From Limanda limanda (Eukaryota > Chordata > Actinopteri > Pleuronectiformes > Pleuronectidae): a stretch of DNA of 64,000 nt. Shown piece by piece: positions 13,401 to 28,940 of the stretch. The position numbers and the translations under genes were made by a program. Location: positions 26,789,027 to 26,853,026 of the forward strand of contig NC_083646.1 in the NCBI RefSeq assembly GCF_963576545.1. The letters are read 5' to 3'. Position 1 is the first letter of the stretch; each line of letters starts with the position of its first letter. Under the pieces are notes generated by a model. The model ran no database searches and had not been told where the DNA came from. It saw nothing but the letters and a program-made list of their open reading frames with translations.

Positions 13401-14964
13401 GAATTGATACATGAGGTAAATTCATAAATACCACAAGTTGAACGGACAAACACAACATGAAACACGGAGACCTTATAAAGAGAAGGCCTGAGGGCCAGTG
13501 TCCCTTTGTACAAGATATTTTCAAATTTGTATCTGTACAGAGGAACAGCCCCAAAAACAAAAGTATATTTATTTTCTATGCATTTTAGTGGCTGCCCAAT
13601 TAGAAAACATTTTAAGTCTGAAAATAACAAAATATGAAATACAAACACAGTGAACAGTTCACAGTGGGAAATGTCATTGTCTGCGCTTGAAGCTGAAGTT
13701 GAAAATTAATCTCTAGATCCAAAATATATATGATGATTCATACACTTGTTCCAAATCACAAGGATTTTGTGAAAATTAGATTTTGCTTCTTTGTTTCAGA
13801 CAACAGAGAACGACCGTCCTGACCTCTCTCTGTTTTTGGTAAAATACTTGATGACGCTGGTGGTTGGAATATCTGCAGTGTTCTGGGTCAGCAGCAAGAA
13901 GACATGCTCTGAGTGGGCCTACTTCTTCAACAGAACCCGCAAGAGAGAGTGAGCGCCCTTTTCTTGTTTTGTTACAATTCAAATTCAGTTACTACAGAAA
14001 TAGATTTATTAATGCTAAACATTTTCATGGTCGCTGACCAACAGTCCCATCAGCGAGAGCCGCCGGGTGCTCCAGGAGTCCTGCGAGTTCTTCCTCAAGC
14101 ACAACAGCCGAGTCCAGCACAAGAAGAAACACTACAAGCCCAGCTCCCACAGGCTCAAAGTCATCTCCAAGTCCATGGGCACAAGCACAGGCGCCGCTCC
14201 CACCAACGCCTCCACTCTCGCCAGCACCACCAGTAAAGGAACCTCTGCACTGGGCAACCATGATCCCCACATGCAAGGTTCTCTGTCTGAGACCTCAGCC
14301 AGGGAGCACCTGGACAGGGGCACCTTGACCCGAAGCTCCAGAAGAGCGGAGACGGACAGAGAGAGGGAGCGGGGAGAGAGACGCAGCAAAGGGGAAGGTT
14401 CCAGCAAGTTCAGCAGCCACTCAGAGAACCTGCATCCAGATGGGAGGTAAGTGAGACAGATCCGAGAAACCATAAACAGAGTTCAAACTATACAGCTTTC
14501 AAAGTCAGCACCCTGATTGGTTGGAGTTGGGAGGAGTTGCCTACCCTGACTAGATTTTCAGCTGATCTGCGACATGTCGATGACTGTCTGCAAGCTTCTG
14601 TTATGAAGAGTTCACACATAGTGATTCGCTACTGCCGATCGAGCACCAATCAGAAGTTTTTGTCTGTACCTTCATATTTTTCTAAAGTTTAGATGTAGCA
14701 CTACTTCTACCCGCTGTAAAACATAGATTTTTTTGTACATGGAACTACACCTACACAAGCAGTAACCACCATTAACCTTGAATGTGTCCTGATTGGTTTA
14801 GGATGAGTCCAAGGAGCGAGCGGTCAGAGGCCAGACAGGTTCCCATTGGACTGCAACATCCAGCGATGAAAAAATCACACAGCAGCATCATCCAGGACTC
14901 CACCCACCAGCTGGTGCACCAGGTGCCTGAGGAGAGCAAGGACACAAAGGATAGCAGCTGCTGA
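7470..14964 (+). CDS. fzd6: Frizzled-6 receptor, complete in seven coding exons
   Basis: Coding exons: 7470-7655, 11839-12035, 12126-12705, 12831-13250, 13800-13948, 14045-14446 and 14802-14964, giving 698 aa (human about 706). Residues 1-22 are a signal peptide, followed by the Cys-rich Wnt-binding domain (SLFTCEP from 23; NMTFFPN from 41 with an N-glycosylation site; SPD, FLCQAF and CREQC in exon 3). Seven membrane segments span about 195-490, and the Dishevelled-binding KTxxxW motif is KTCSEW at 495-500. The tail keeps [11 protein letters not shown] and [18 protein letters not shown], which mark FZD6 rather than FZD3; its last 180 residues are Ser/Arg-rich and diverged. The receptor acts at the plasma membrane in non-canonical Wnt and planar polarity signalling. 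The start was chosen for its Kozak context (GCCGCCACAATG) and signal peptide; an in-frame ATG at 7371 would add 33 residues. Intron 2 (4.2 kb) contains a foldback element. Confidence 0.97.
9149..9459. mobile_element. Foldback MITE-like element in fzd6 intron 2
   Basis: The outer 25 bp at 9149-9173 are the exact reverse complement of 9435-9459. A second matching block (GGGTAAACAGCATTGCAGC at about 9188-9206) pairs with 9402-9420. The arms are about 85 bp around a loop of about 140 bp. There is no transposase frame. I cannot assign a superfamily, and target-site duplications are not obvious. Confidence 0.75.
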
Positions 14965-16600
14965 GATATCCGATCCATCCATTCACCTATCCACCTATAT
15001 ACCTATCCATCCATCCATCCATCCATCCATCCATCCATCCATCTTTCCATCCATCCATCCATCCATCCATCCATGATACCATTGAGAAAACAGTCACACA
15101 TGTTGCTGGTTGATGTTACCTCTTTGTGCCGTATTATACATCATATTATTATTGTATTGGTTTCATTATTGTCAGTGAATCTTCATCACCAGCTAAATGT
15201 ATCATACCTTGAGTATTTCATATGTGGTTCAGTGAGTTTTAGCAGATAATCTAAAGGTGTTAGATGAATTTAGTTTGGGTCACAATACTGTCTTTCAGCT
15301 TTACTGAGCTTTTAGCCTGACACACACAGCAGCGCAGCTCTGTCCCAACTTTAAAACCACCAGTTTGATTTTAAAGAGTGCATCAGCTCTACTGTTTTGT
15401 TCATTGATAGCTCAGAAGCATATAATGCATACTAGTTAGCACAAGAAATATTTATCTGCATATTTTTCTGAAAGTCTTTGACTGGACTAGTCGTTACACT
15501 GAGAGTTTTGTTAGAATGATGATGACGCCAAACATTGACCATGAGGAGAGACTTCCTGTGGTTAACTCTTATTGAATGTCTTATTGTGTTAAAGGTGAAA
15601 CCTCATTTTCGAATACACAGTTTGCAACTTTTTTCTTCTTCAAAAAGAAGCATACACTTAAACATGATTTTTTTTTTTAAGTTTTCTAAGATGTTCTTTC
15701 ATTTTATGTTTACCTCCATTCTCCTAGATATTTTTGTTGAGTAAACACAGATTCTGCCAATTTTGGCCCCTGTAAGAGTTTCCAAGATGTGAATCTGGAT
15801 CAAGTATTTGAGCTTTATAGTTTTCTGAAAGAATGTGCCTTCCTCTTCCTCAAAGAATCTACAGATGTTTTGCATATGTGATGTCTACCTGTGTTTCTCG
15901 TTGTAGGTGTTAAGTCTTATGATCTTCAAGGAAATTGAAGAGACAAATCAAACAGGCTTTGCAATATTCTTTGTTTAGAAGCACAAACCACTACTTTTAA
16001 AGTATGAATAGTCATAAGAAATGAATATTTGAAAGGTTCTGGTTTTATTTTTATAACACATGGGTCAAAGATCATACAGCACTCCTTCGAGAAGTGTGTT
16101 TTATTAGAACATGTGTTGTGCTGTAGTATTTTTCCGTGTAAGGGATCGATTCTTCCCTCAGCTTTCTTTACCATTTATATTTGGGAGTCAAGTGATAGTT
16201 CCAGGAACACTTTTGAAAAGGGAATCCTCGTCAGCCTATTTCTACTGTATATTCTTACTCTGGCATGTGGACTGGGGTCTTGCTTATGATAGTGGTGTAT
16301 ATAAAATACTCTTCAACAGGGGGTTTTCAAAGTGAGAGAATGAGAGCCTCAGACAAAGCTGGGAAAGAGGGGCCCCCCCACCCCAACTGAGTTTAGGTAG
16401 TTTTGCCCCATTTCCTTTTTTCCGTGACTACAAAATCCATAAATTCCCACTTATATTCCCTGAGCCTTCCTCCCACTTTGAAAACCTCTGTAAATACAGT
16501 TCTGTGCGCTGTTTTTTTATGTAGCCTGTCTTTTCAATCCAATTTTGTATTTGTAATTTCATTTTGATAAACAATTGAATAATAAAATATTGAATTTATG
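14965..16600 (+). other. fzd6 3' UTR with polyadenylation signal
   Basis: After the TGA at 14962-14964 comes AT-rich sequence with a (CCAT)n tract (15005-15074) and no open frame of note. An AATAAA at 16581-16586, followed by T-rich sequence, is the best cleavage signal. The UTR would be about 1.6 kb, which is plausible for this gene. Confidence 0.6.
15005..15074. repeat. (CCAT)n microsatellite
   Basis: About 17 CCAT units with one CTTT interruption, inside the fzd6 3' UTR. Confidence 0.95.
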
Positions 16601-17061
16601 TTTTTGTCAATAATTGTCTGAATTATAATATATTTGTCATTTTTTTATTTCGTTTATTTAGCCTGATTCCTCATACTTAAATTAAGCTCCTGAGAAATAG
16701 CTTTCCTTTAGTCTCAGCCTTATCCTTATTAAAGAACTTAACTTAAAACACTTTTAAGTAAGGCTTTCCTGTCTCCCTATACTGTAATCTTTATTCGTCT
16801 CAGATAATACATAAAGATTAAAAGGAGAGTTGATTGGCTTCCACATGAGTGTTCACTATATAAAAATATATACACACACATATTTATATAAATCTACGAC
16901 AGTGGACTATTGGTAGAAAACACTGACATAAGACTGGAAGGTCACTGATTCAAGGCCACGGACTGACAAAAACTAACCTGGATTATTGTCTCAGTGATTA
17001 AATTCAAGTCCTAAGAAACCTCTTGAGAAGGTCTGGTCAGGATCATTTGTTGTTTGTGTTT

Positions 17062-17102
17062 TCCTTTCTCTTTCTCTCTCCCTCTCTTTCTCTCTCTCTC
17101 TC
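17062..17102. repeat. (CT)n-rich tract
   Basis: An imperfect CT run of about 40 bp in the fzd6-cthrc1 intergenic gap. The rest of 16600-17148 is AT-rich with no gene seen. Confidence 0.8.
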
Positions 17103-17145
17103 CTTTGCCACCCACCTCTACTCACTCCCCCATTTTCCCCTGCTC

Positions 17146-17300
17146 TCCCCAACCGGTCGCGGCAGATGGCCGCCCACATTGAGTGTGGTTCTGCTAAGTT
17201 TCTTCCTGTGAATGAGGAAGGTTATTTTATCCACAATTGCCCTTGTTTGGTCATTGTGGGAACTGTTTTTCTATTATTTAGCATGGTCTTCTCTAGACCT
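17146..17300 (+). repeat. Interspersed repeat fragment (LINE 3'-tail type)
   Basis: CCCCAACCGGTCGCGGCAGA, TGGCCGCCCACATTGAG and then GGTTCTGCTAAGTTTCTTCC match a block I know to be highly repeated in teleosts ('CCGGTCGAGGCAGATGGCCGCCCACC..GGTTTCTTCCTGTTAA'), found at the end of non-LTR elements. The copy is decayed and has no open frame. Confidence 0.6.
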
Positions 17301-17309
17301 TTCTCTAAA

Positions 17310-17604
17310 CATGTCAGACTTTAGTAATCTTTACATGAGACTATGAATTATTTCTCATGAGTTAAAGAAAAGTTGTGAACAGCTAAATTTTCCTTTAGGG
17401 GGTGGCCTCTCTGCTGGTATATGAATCGCAGAGGGATGTTGACATTGATTTTCTTTTGTTTTCTTTAGAGTTGGTTCCTGCAGCTTCACGAGCTGCTCCC
17501 CTCTCGTTCTGCCCTCCTCCTCCTCCTCCTCCTCTGGACTGAAACTGCCTGCAGCTGGAGTCAAACTGTCGCCACACACTCACTCAGTCTCTGCTCTCTG
17601 CTGT
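17310..17604 (+). promoter_or_regulatory. cthrc1 5' flank and 5' UTR
   Basis: This 300-bp stretch precedes the cthrc1 start. It is pyrimidine-rich, with a (TCC)n run at about 17516-17534. The transcription start is not resolvable by eye, and no TATA box is convincing. Part of it is 5' UTR by position. Confidence 0.35.
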
Positions 17605-22594
<4,990 letters not shown>

Positions 22595-23673
22595 ATAAAA
22601 ACAAACAGTCGTGGCAGTGTAGTATGTTTTCTGGCCCTCCAAAATGATCAGGTATGGTTTTGCTGAGGCGTCACAACATCACTGATTGTAACTTGAATGT
22701 TTTTTCTTCTCTTTTATCTTGCTGGAGTACGACACTAGATGACAAGCCTACAAACAAGAATACTGTGTCATTCTGTCCACCAGAAATAAACATTGTACTG
22801 TAGCTTCTCTTCTTGTGGGTGCTGTTACATTCCAGTAACAGATTAACAGACTTTGTGAGAAGACATTGACAATATTTAAACTATGTACTCATACGACCTG
22901 TTCAAATTGTTACTGTTAATAAAACAATCCTTTTTATAAAGAATTTAACTCATTGATGTGACTACTTCTAATCACTGAAATGTTTGATAAGATTTGAAAT
23001 ATAATTTCATTTAACACAAGGTGTCAACAGGCCACACGAGACAATTGAGATAAAGCTGTTTGGGTTTTATAAAAAAACATTACATTAGCTGCAAAAAAAA
23101 CAAAGATAATGTCAACAAAAAAATGACATTGGAGAGTTTACATGCAATAACATCTTTTTCTTGCTCTTCACATAAAGAAATAATTTAAAATACAAACTTA
23201 TATTGTGCGTGCATGCAATTAGAAACCTGAGATCTCTATTTGATGTTGATGGTCAGCTTTTACCATTTCAGACTATGTCCCTTTCTTCTACGAGCTACCA
23301 CAAGATGTAAACATAACTACATTATGATTTAAAAGCCATAAAAAAAAGAGGTGATCATCCATCACAACAGCGTTAAATCCATTAAGGCAAATGGCAGCAC
23401 AACCCTCCACCATGGTCAAAGTTCAGGATGAATAAGACAACCCATCATAATGTTACTGAAATCCAGAACTTGCAGTGAAAGAAAGAAAATCCACTGCTTA
23501 TTCTGTTATTCTGTGTGGTGGCTTTTTCTATTCAGTCTCAGTCAAAATGAATTCTTCTCATGTAGGTTCATTTACATGTTCTGTGAGAGTTCAGTCTGAT
23601 GTGTTTCGCTCTGTTTCTTCATGTGGCACAAAGAGTCTTTGCTGCTGTCCAATGTCCTTCTTTAAAGCCACAT
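22595..23673. other. Convergent 3' ends of cthrc1 and slc25a32
   Basis: The two genes meet tail to tail here. On the plus strand, AATAAA signals at 22785-22790 and 22919-22924 can end cthrc1. On the minus strand an AATAAA overlaps the slc25a32 stop region (23673-23678 on plus as TTTATT). The signal actually used by slc25a32 is unclear. The rest is AT-rich with no open frame worth calling. Confidence 0.5.
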
Positions 23674-26033
23674 TTATTTCCTCCCCAGCAGGAAGTGTGA
23701 CACATTCTCATAAACTACAAAAGTGATGCAGCAGGCGGGAGTGACTCGTAACACGTTGGGGACGATGCCTTTGTAGAATCCAATGGCGCCTTCGTTCCTG
23801 CAGGGAAAATTTAAATAATGACCTTGAATCAGCCTGGACCAAATTTAGAAACTGATGAGAGGATGACAAGTTCAACGATCGAGAAGATCACTATCATACC
23901 TCCACGTGCGTTTTATGACATCAATAACTCCATTGTATGTATTGTGCTGGTCCTGCAGACGAGCTCGCACCACCTGATACGGGTACGTTGTGGCCACAGC
24001 AAATATTTTTGATAATGCTGCCATTGAGATGTACTCCATCGCACTCTGTTTACACAGACAGACGAATGGAGAGAAAGAGAGAGGGATTAAGAAGTGAGCA
24101 GAGCAAGAAAACCAATGAGTCATTTTTTCTCCAACTGCTAGTTACCAACTGTGGTCTCAGTCTTCATTAAACTGAAAAGATACAAACCTCATGCTTCAGC
24201 TTAACACTGACACTGAGCATGTTTCCAGTCTGCCTGTGGCTCGGGGGTTAATGACTCACCAGCTTTGCATCTGAAGGTACTTTCTTGTACTTGTTGTAGT
24301 CTCTCTTGAGCTCCTCATACGCCATGAACTGCAGAGCTCCATGCGATGTGCCAAACAGACCGGGAACATAACCCTTTGAAAAGAATACACACTGTTAATC
24401 AGCCTGAAGCTATTCAGGAGGAATTACTGTCAACAGAAAATCCTACAACACCAGGTCCATAACTTTCTGTCTGTCAGTTTGGCAATCTGTAACAATTATT
24501 GTGAAGCGATACTAAATACAAATATTAATGAAGGAGCAAAACTGCAGTGTAAAAATCCTGTCAGTTAATAACATTATCAGGAGTTAGTGTCATACTAACA
24601 GAGGAACCAACAGAGGGAGGCAACGCCCTCTAGTGGTGAACCAATTACTAAATAATAGACTAATGTTTCTAAAATTTCATTACAGTCAAGCAAGACTTGG
24701 ACCCAGTCCCATTTCACCCCTACGCCTCCCCTCTTGGCCCTACCCCTTTGTTTTGCGGGTGGCCATGAAGGGGTACTTTGGTCCCACTTATCTATGTGAT
24801 TTAGGGGGAGTGGCCATCTATGCCTTCAAACCGCTTCAAACGTAGTGTTTTCAGGACCCCCCTTAAAAACAAAGGGGTAGACAGAAATTATTGAATGCTT
24901 TACGAACGGACGATGCAAGATGACAACCGCTGTGGGTAAAATAATCATAAATGTAAGAACCTTAAGAATCAGATGTGTCACTGTTATAATGTTGGTTGAT
25001 AACGGTTGTGAATGTAATAATGTTAGTTGAAATTATTTATGACTGTAATAACGTTGGTTGGCTGCAGATGAGGTAGCGAGTGGCGTCCAAATTACTAGGG
25101 GAAGATATTTTAGCCCTCTGCCTTGTGGCTCCACTACCAGCAAAGGGCACTTCATATCCAGGGTAAGGACCAAAGGAGAGGAATTGGGAGAGGGCATTAG
25201 GGCAGTCTGTGCTGCAAATTCAGTTCTAGAAACAACGTATAACAACTTGTCCTCTGGTGACATTACACAAAAAGAGCTTTTCTTGTATTGCTGGATTACA
25301 CACAAGTCCAAAAAGACACTGTTCTTTAACCTTGTATAGTCCCTGCACTCCTTCATAGCGGTAGATCTTGACCAGAGCGTCCACCATCCCTTTGTAATGT
25401 TTGCTGTTTGGGTCAGCATTGTACTGCAGCACCAGCCGGGTCTTGGTGACCCAGATTGGGTTGGTTAGGGTCAGCGTCAAGATGCCTGCGTGAAGACAAA
25501 TAGGAAATTGTCACGGCGAGGCTTGTAAACATGTTAAAAACATACTTGTTGAAGCACATGTAGCAGCCACTTGAATAGACTCACATGACTGTTAACAAGT
25601 ACAACAAGCTACTTCAAATTCGGAATCTTAGTCCTGCAGACAGGATCAGGTGGTTGAGTTCTCGTGAGTCAATTAGAGAATAGAGCTGGTTAAAGTGAAG
25701 TTGATTGTAAAATAATGCTGTATACAACTTGCCATAGCTGTCACATGATGATAAGTCATATTTCAATATAAATGGATATGGATTCCTTTAGGTTCCACTC
25801 ACAACTAACACATCTCCGTATATGAGTGTTAAAGCATAATTTTGCCTTCATGTTGTCAAAAGCCTCATTTTCAGCTCCTAACTTAATTTGCCAAACAGGA
25901 AATGGATTCTTGTGACCCCACATGACTGCAATGGACAAAGGGGTCAGAGGCTAATCTCCTGTGAGTTGAGGCCAGCCAGGAGCAGTGTAATCAAGCTGCT
26001 GTTGTTGACTCTGAGCTGAATGTCCATGTGTGT

Positions 26034-26126
<93 letters not shown>

Positions 26127-26950
26127 GCAACAGAATTCAGATAAATGTGGTCCTAACCTGCTTCGGCTGCAGACACCAGGTGTTCTGTGGCGGTCAGTTC
26201 ACTTTGACGACCCTCCTTTGTGTACGACTTGATTGCATTGTAGCTGTGAGGGAGGACAGTTTGGGTTAACAGATAATTTAACAAATGGCACAAGAACAAT
26301 GTCATGATGCACACACATGAATCGACAGTTTTTGTATGGGTGCTTGTCACCTACGTACAAGAGGAAATAGAGACCCCACGATGCTCCGGCCCCCCAGACA
26401 TTGGGTGTCACTCCTTGGTACAGTCCTCTCAGGCCCTCCTGCTGCCACACACTTCTCAGACAGTGCAGTATGTTTCTGTACTGAGGTCGGAAGTGTAAAC
26501 CGTCACTCACTGCAATACAAACACATCCAAGATCAGCACTAAAGATGTGTATTTCGTGTATTTGGTGAATTAATATCACATTCTACAAGCACACACAGTG
26601 CACTGAAACATACTTTATATCAGATCTATAATGCACACGGTTTATTTCAATGTTACTTCAGGATATGCAGCTGTAATCCCTGGTGGGACACAGTGGTGAT
26701 GCAGATGTCTGTACACAATCACATTTACATTAATTACTTGATTTCAAACTGTACCTGCAAACCGGATTTTGACCAGGTCCAGGGGGTGAAGCACCAGTGT
26801 GGACACCACGCCGCCACTCAGTCCTGCCACCAGGTTCTCCATCCTCACATGGCTGAAGACGTGTTGGACATGTCCCAGAAGAGACACGGGTTTGCTGGAC
26901 AGCCCCGTCTCTGTCACATTAGCGGAGCCGGGATTCGGAGAAGAGCTCAT
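23674..26950 (-). CDS. slc25a32: Mitochondrial folate/FAD carrier, complete
   Basis: Seven coding exons on the minus strand: 26950-26755, 26509-26359, 26243-26158, 25485-25331, 24373-24260, 24045-23900 and 23797-23674, giving 323 aa. The three mitochondrial-carrier repeats each carry the signature after an odd helix: PLDLVK (56-61), PIWVTK (154-159) and PYQVVR (256-261). The Trp and Gln in place of the acidic residue in repeats 2 and 3 are typical of the folate/FAD/pyrimidine/NAD carrier branch. [21 protein letters not shown] and GFYKGIVPN are the conserved matrix-helix segments. The protein sits in the inner mitochondrial membrane and imports folate and/or FAD. Exon 2 must end at 26359: only this GTACGT donor, not the GTAGGT four bases further on, keeps the frame and gives FYNAIKSY. 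The C-terminus ends LLGRK, slightly shorter than human. Confidence 0.96.
24683..25215. mobile_element. Candidate non-autonomous DNA transposon in slc25a32 intron 4
   Basis: Pyrimidine-rich CCCATTTCACCCCTACGCCT at the left and purine-rich GGACCAAAGGAGAGGAATTG with GGGAGAGGGC at the right give loosely complementary ends. No transposase frame is present. Inside are about two and a half copies of a 31-bp unit (about 24984-25064) built on TAATAATGTT(G/A)GTTG. It lies in an intron whose other sequence is unrelated. The exact ends are uncertain. Confidence 0.45.
26021..26123. repeat. (GT)n microsatellite
   Basis: About 50 GT units with one early ATG interruption. It lies some 35 bp past the exon 3 donor in slc25a32 intron 3 (minus strand), so it is transcribed as (CA)n very close to a splice site. 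Confidence 0.97.
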
Positions 26951-27735
26951 GTCTACCTGTGGTTTTACCGAAGCTAGCTCCTGTCAAATAGCTGCAGTCG
27001 GATAGCTCCTGTCAGCTAGCGCTGTTAAAGAGCTAAAAATAAAATGTTGCTACAAACCACTCAGGCGATAACTCACTGCCACTGCTGCAGATTCCAAACA
27101 TGGTGGACAGCTGCTACACGCTCCTTGAAACCTCCTCATGTTGGTTTCACGTTAGAAAGTGAAGCACGTTATCGACATGTGAGAATCTGATACTGTGCAA
27201 CATGTCACGTTGAGGTGCCTCTGCTCGACCTTGCTACTACTGGAAGTGAGTTAGCGTGAAGCTAACACATGTATGGGGATAACTTCCGGCCCAAACCTCC
27301 AAAATAAAATGAAGCGCGTATCGAGGCTCGTGTTGATGACGTAGGTGGTGAAGATCAGAGCCTCGCGAGCCGGCCGCAATGGAACCCCCCGTCACATTTT
27401 GTGGACTTGGGACTTTATATTGCGTTTGTTTGCAAAAAAAAGATACCGCCTGAAACCCAGCACTGTGGAAAAGTTATTTTTAAATAAAAATGAATTCAAT
27501 TTTGTCCATATTTTATGTGTTAAATGTTTCCCATAGTCACACAAGCACATTCACATCACAACCCTCTGCCCAATTTCTTTCCACTCTCCCTTTTGACCCC
27601 GCCATTGTATCATAAAGACAGTCACCATATTAATAAGTTCATAATTTATGTATTGGCATCACAAACATCATTCATTCATTTATTAAATTCAAAACTTCAC
27701 ACACAAAAGCCATGGTGTCCTTATAATCACTCAAA

Positions 27736-27832
27736 TGAAGCACCATGAAGCTTCGGCCCATGAGTGAACAAATTGGATGGAAAGCTTCAATGCTTCATGA
27801 AGCTTCATCTCGCCATCACTAGTTTTTGGTAT
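27736..27832. repeat. GAAGCTTC-rich repeat end
   Basis: ATGAAGCTTC at about 27747 and CTTCATGAAGCTTCATC at 27791-27807 form inverted copies ending in GCCATCACTAGT. The last part resembles hAT-type termini (read on the minus strand as CTAGTGATGGC). It is probably one end of a decayed element; no open frame. Confidence 0.35.
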
Positions 27833-27884
27833 CACGTCGCACTGGAATCTCTTCAGTGTCAAACAGATAATTTCCAGTTGTGCG

Positions 27885-28470
27885 GGAAGAAGCCTCCTAC
27901 TCTTGTGCCCCTCTATTTGTGGGGTCCCCCAGGGGTCCATTTCGGGTCCTTTTCTATTTACTGTATACGTCCTCCCCTCGGGATAAATTGTGTGAAAGCA
28001 TAACATTGATTTTCTGTGTCATGTGAAGTGACCACATTACACCATTCCTTGCTTTATTTCACTATGCTACCTGTGAGTTCTGGAATTGATTTTAAGATCT
28101 CACTGCTTGTAACCTTGAATGGTCTGACTGTTCCTGCCTCTATCTGCCATCTGCTAACTATGATCGCTGCCTGAGATCCTCACTAACTGTGTCAAAATCT
28201 GTCTCTATGGTTACTGAGCTATTACTGTTCGGTAGCCTCAGCTGTGGAACTCCCTGTCTGGAGAGCTTGGACCAGACAGTCTATGGCTCAGGCAGGTACA
28301 ATCAGCGTCTTCTTTTAAATCTATTATAACTGCCTTTTTCTGTACAGTGTTATCTATATTATTGTTAAAACTATTTAAAGTGTTTTATCTTGTTACATTT
28401 TATTTAGGATTTTACCTACTTTCATCAGCTGTTATATTGTAAAGAACTTGAAAGGTGCCATATAAATACG
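27885..28470 (+). mobile_element. L2-like LINE relic (reverse transcriptase fragment)
   Basis: One frame reads C-GVPQGSISGPFLFTVYVLPSG at about 27917-27983, the reverse-transcriptase motif of L2/Maui-like non-LTR elements. Further on, TTTTAAGATCTCACTGCTTG, TGGAACTCCCTGTCTGGAGA and GTCTTCTTTTAAATCTATTA match their 3' coding part, and GGTGCCATATAAATAC resembles the tail. The element is 5'-truncated, internally deleted and cannot encode a protein. Confidence 0.7.
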
Positions 28471-28940
28471 TTCATAATTGTAATTAGTTTTGCCAACCAA
28501 TTTTGGCCACACCTCAGGTAAAATTACTATTGTTAGTGTAGGTTATAAGAGTTACTGTGCTTTTTTATACTGGCCGAAAGAGAAATGAATGATCCCCTAA
28601 GAACTCATGTAGTAAAAGTCGGTCTAAACGTTTATTTAGATACACCATAGAAAAGCCATTCATTTTTAACACACACACTGGCCTAAAACAGTCTATGCCT
28701 AAAATACATTAGGCGTTTTAGGAACAGTTTCCGGTCTGTCCCATGCTACATGTGAGGTGTTTTTACTTTTCTGTGACACAACCGGGAGGACTGGCGATCC
28801 CACAATGCAACGCGGCGACAACTGTTATCTCCTCCTCTTCCACACACATGGCTGGAAAAACCAATGCTTGCTAATATTTTTGTTGTTTAAATTAACACAA
28901 CTGCGTTTCTCAAAGCGTGATTCCTGTTCGTCGCTACGAA

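Larger units (their letters stand above)
26951..28940. promoter_or_regulatory. Head-to-head promoter interval slc25a32 / dcaf13
   Basis: The two start codons face away from each other, 1,990 bp apart. The slc25a32 side (26951-27430) is CpG-rich and carries CTCGCGAG at 27362-27369, a motif found in housekeeping bidirectional promoters. The dcaf13 side (about 28730-28940) is moderately CpG-rich and includes CCGGGAGG and GCAACGCGGCGAC. Between them sit a GAAGCTTC-rich repeat and a LINE relic. Two separate start regions split by an insertion look more likely here than one compact shared promoter. Confidence 0.5.
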
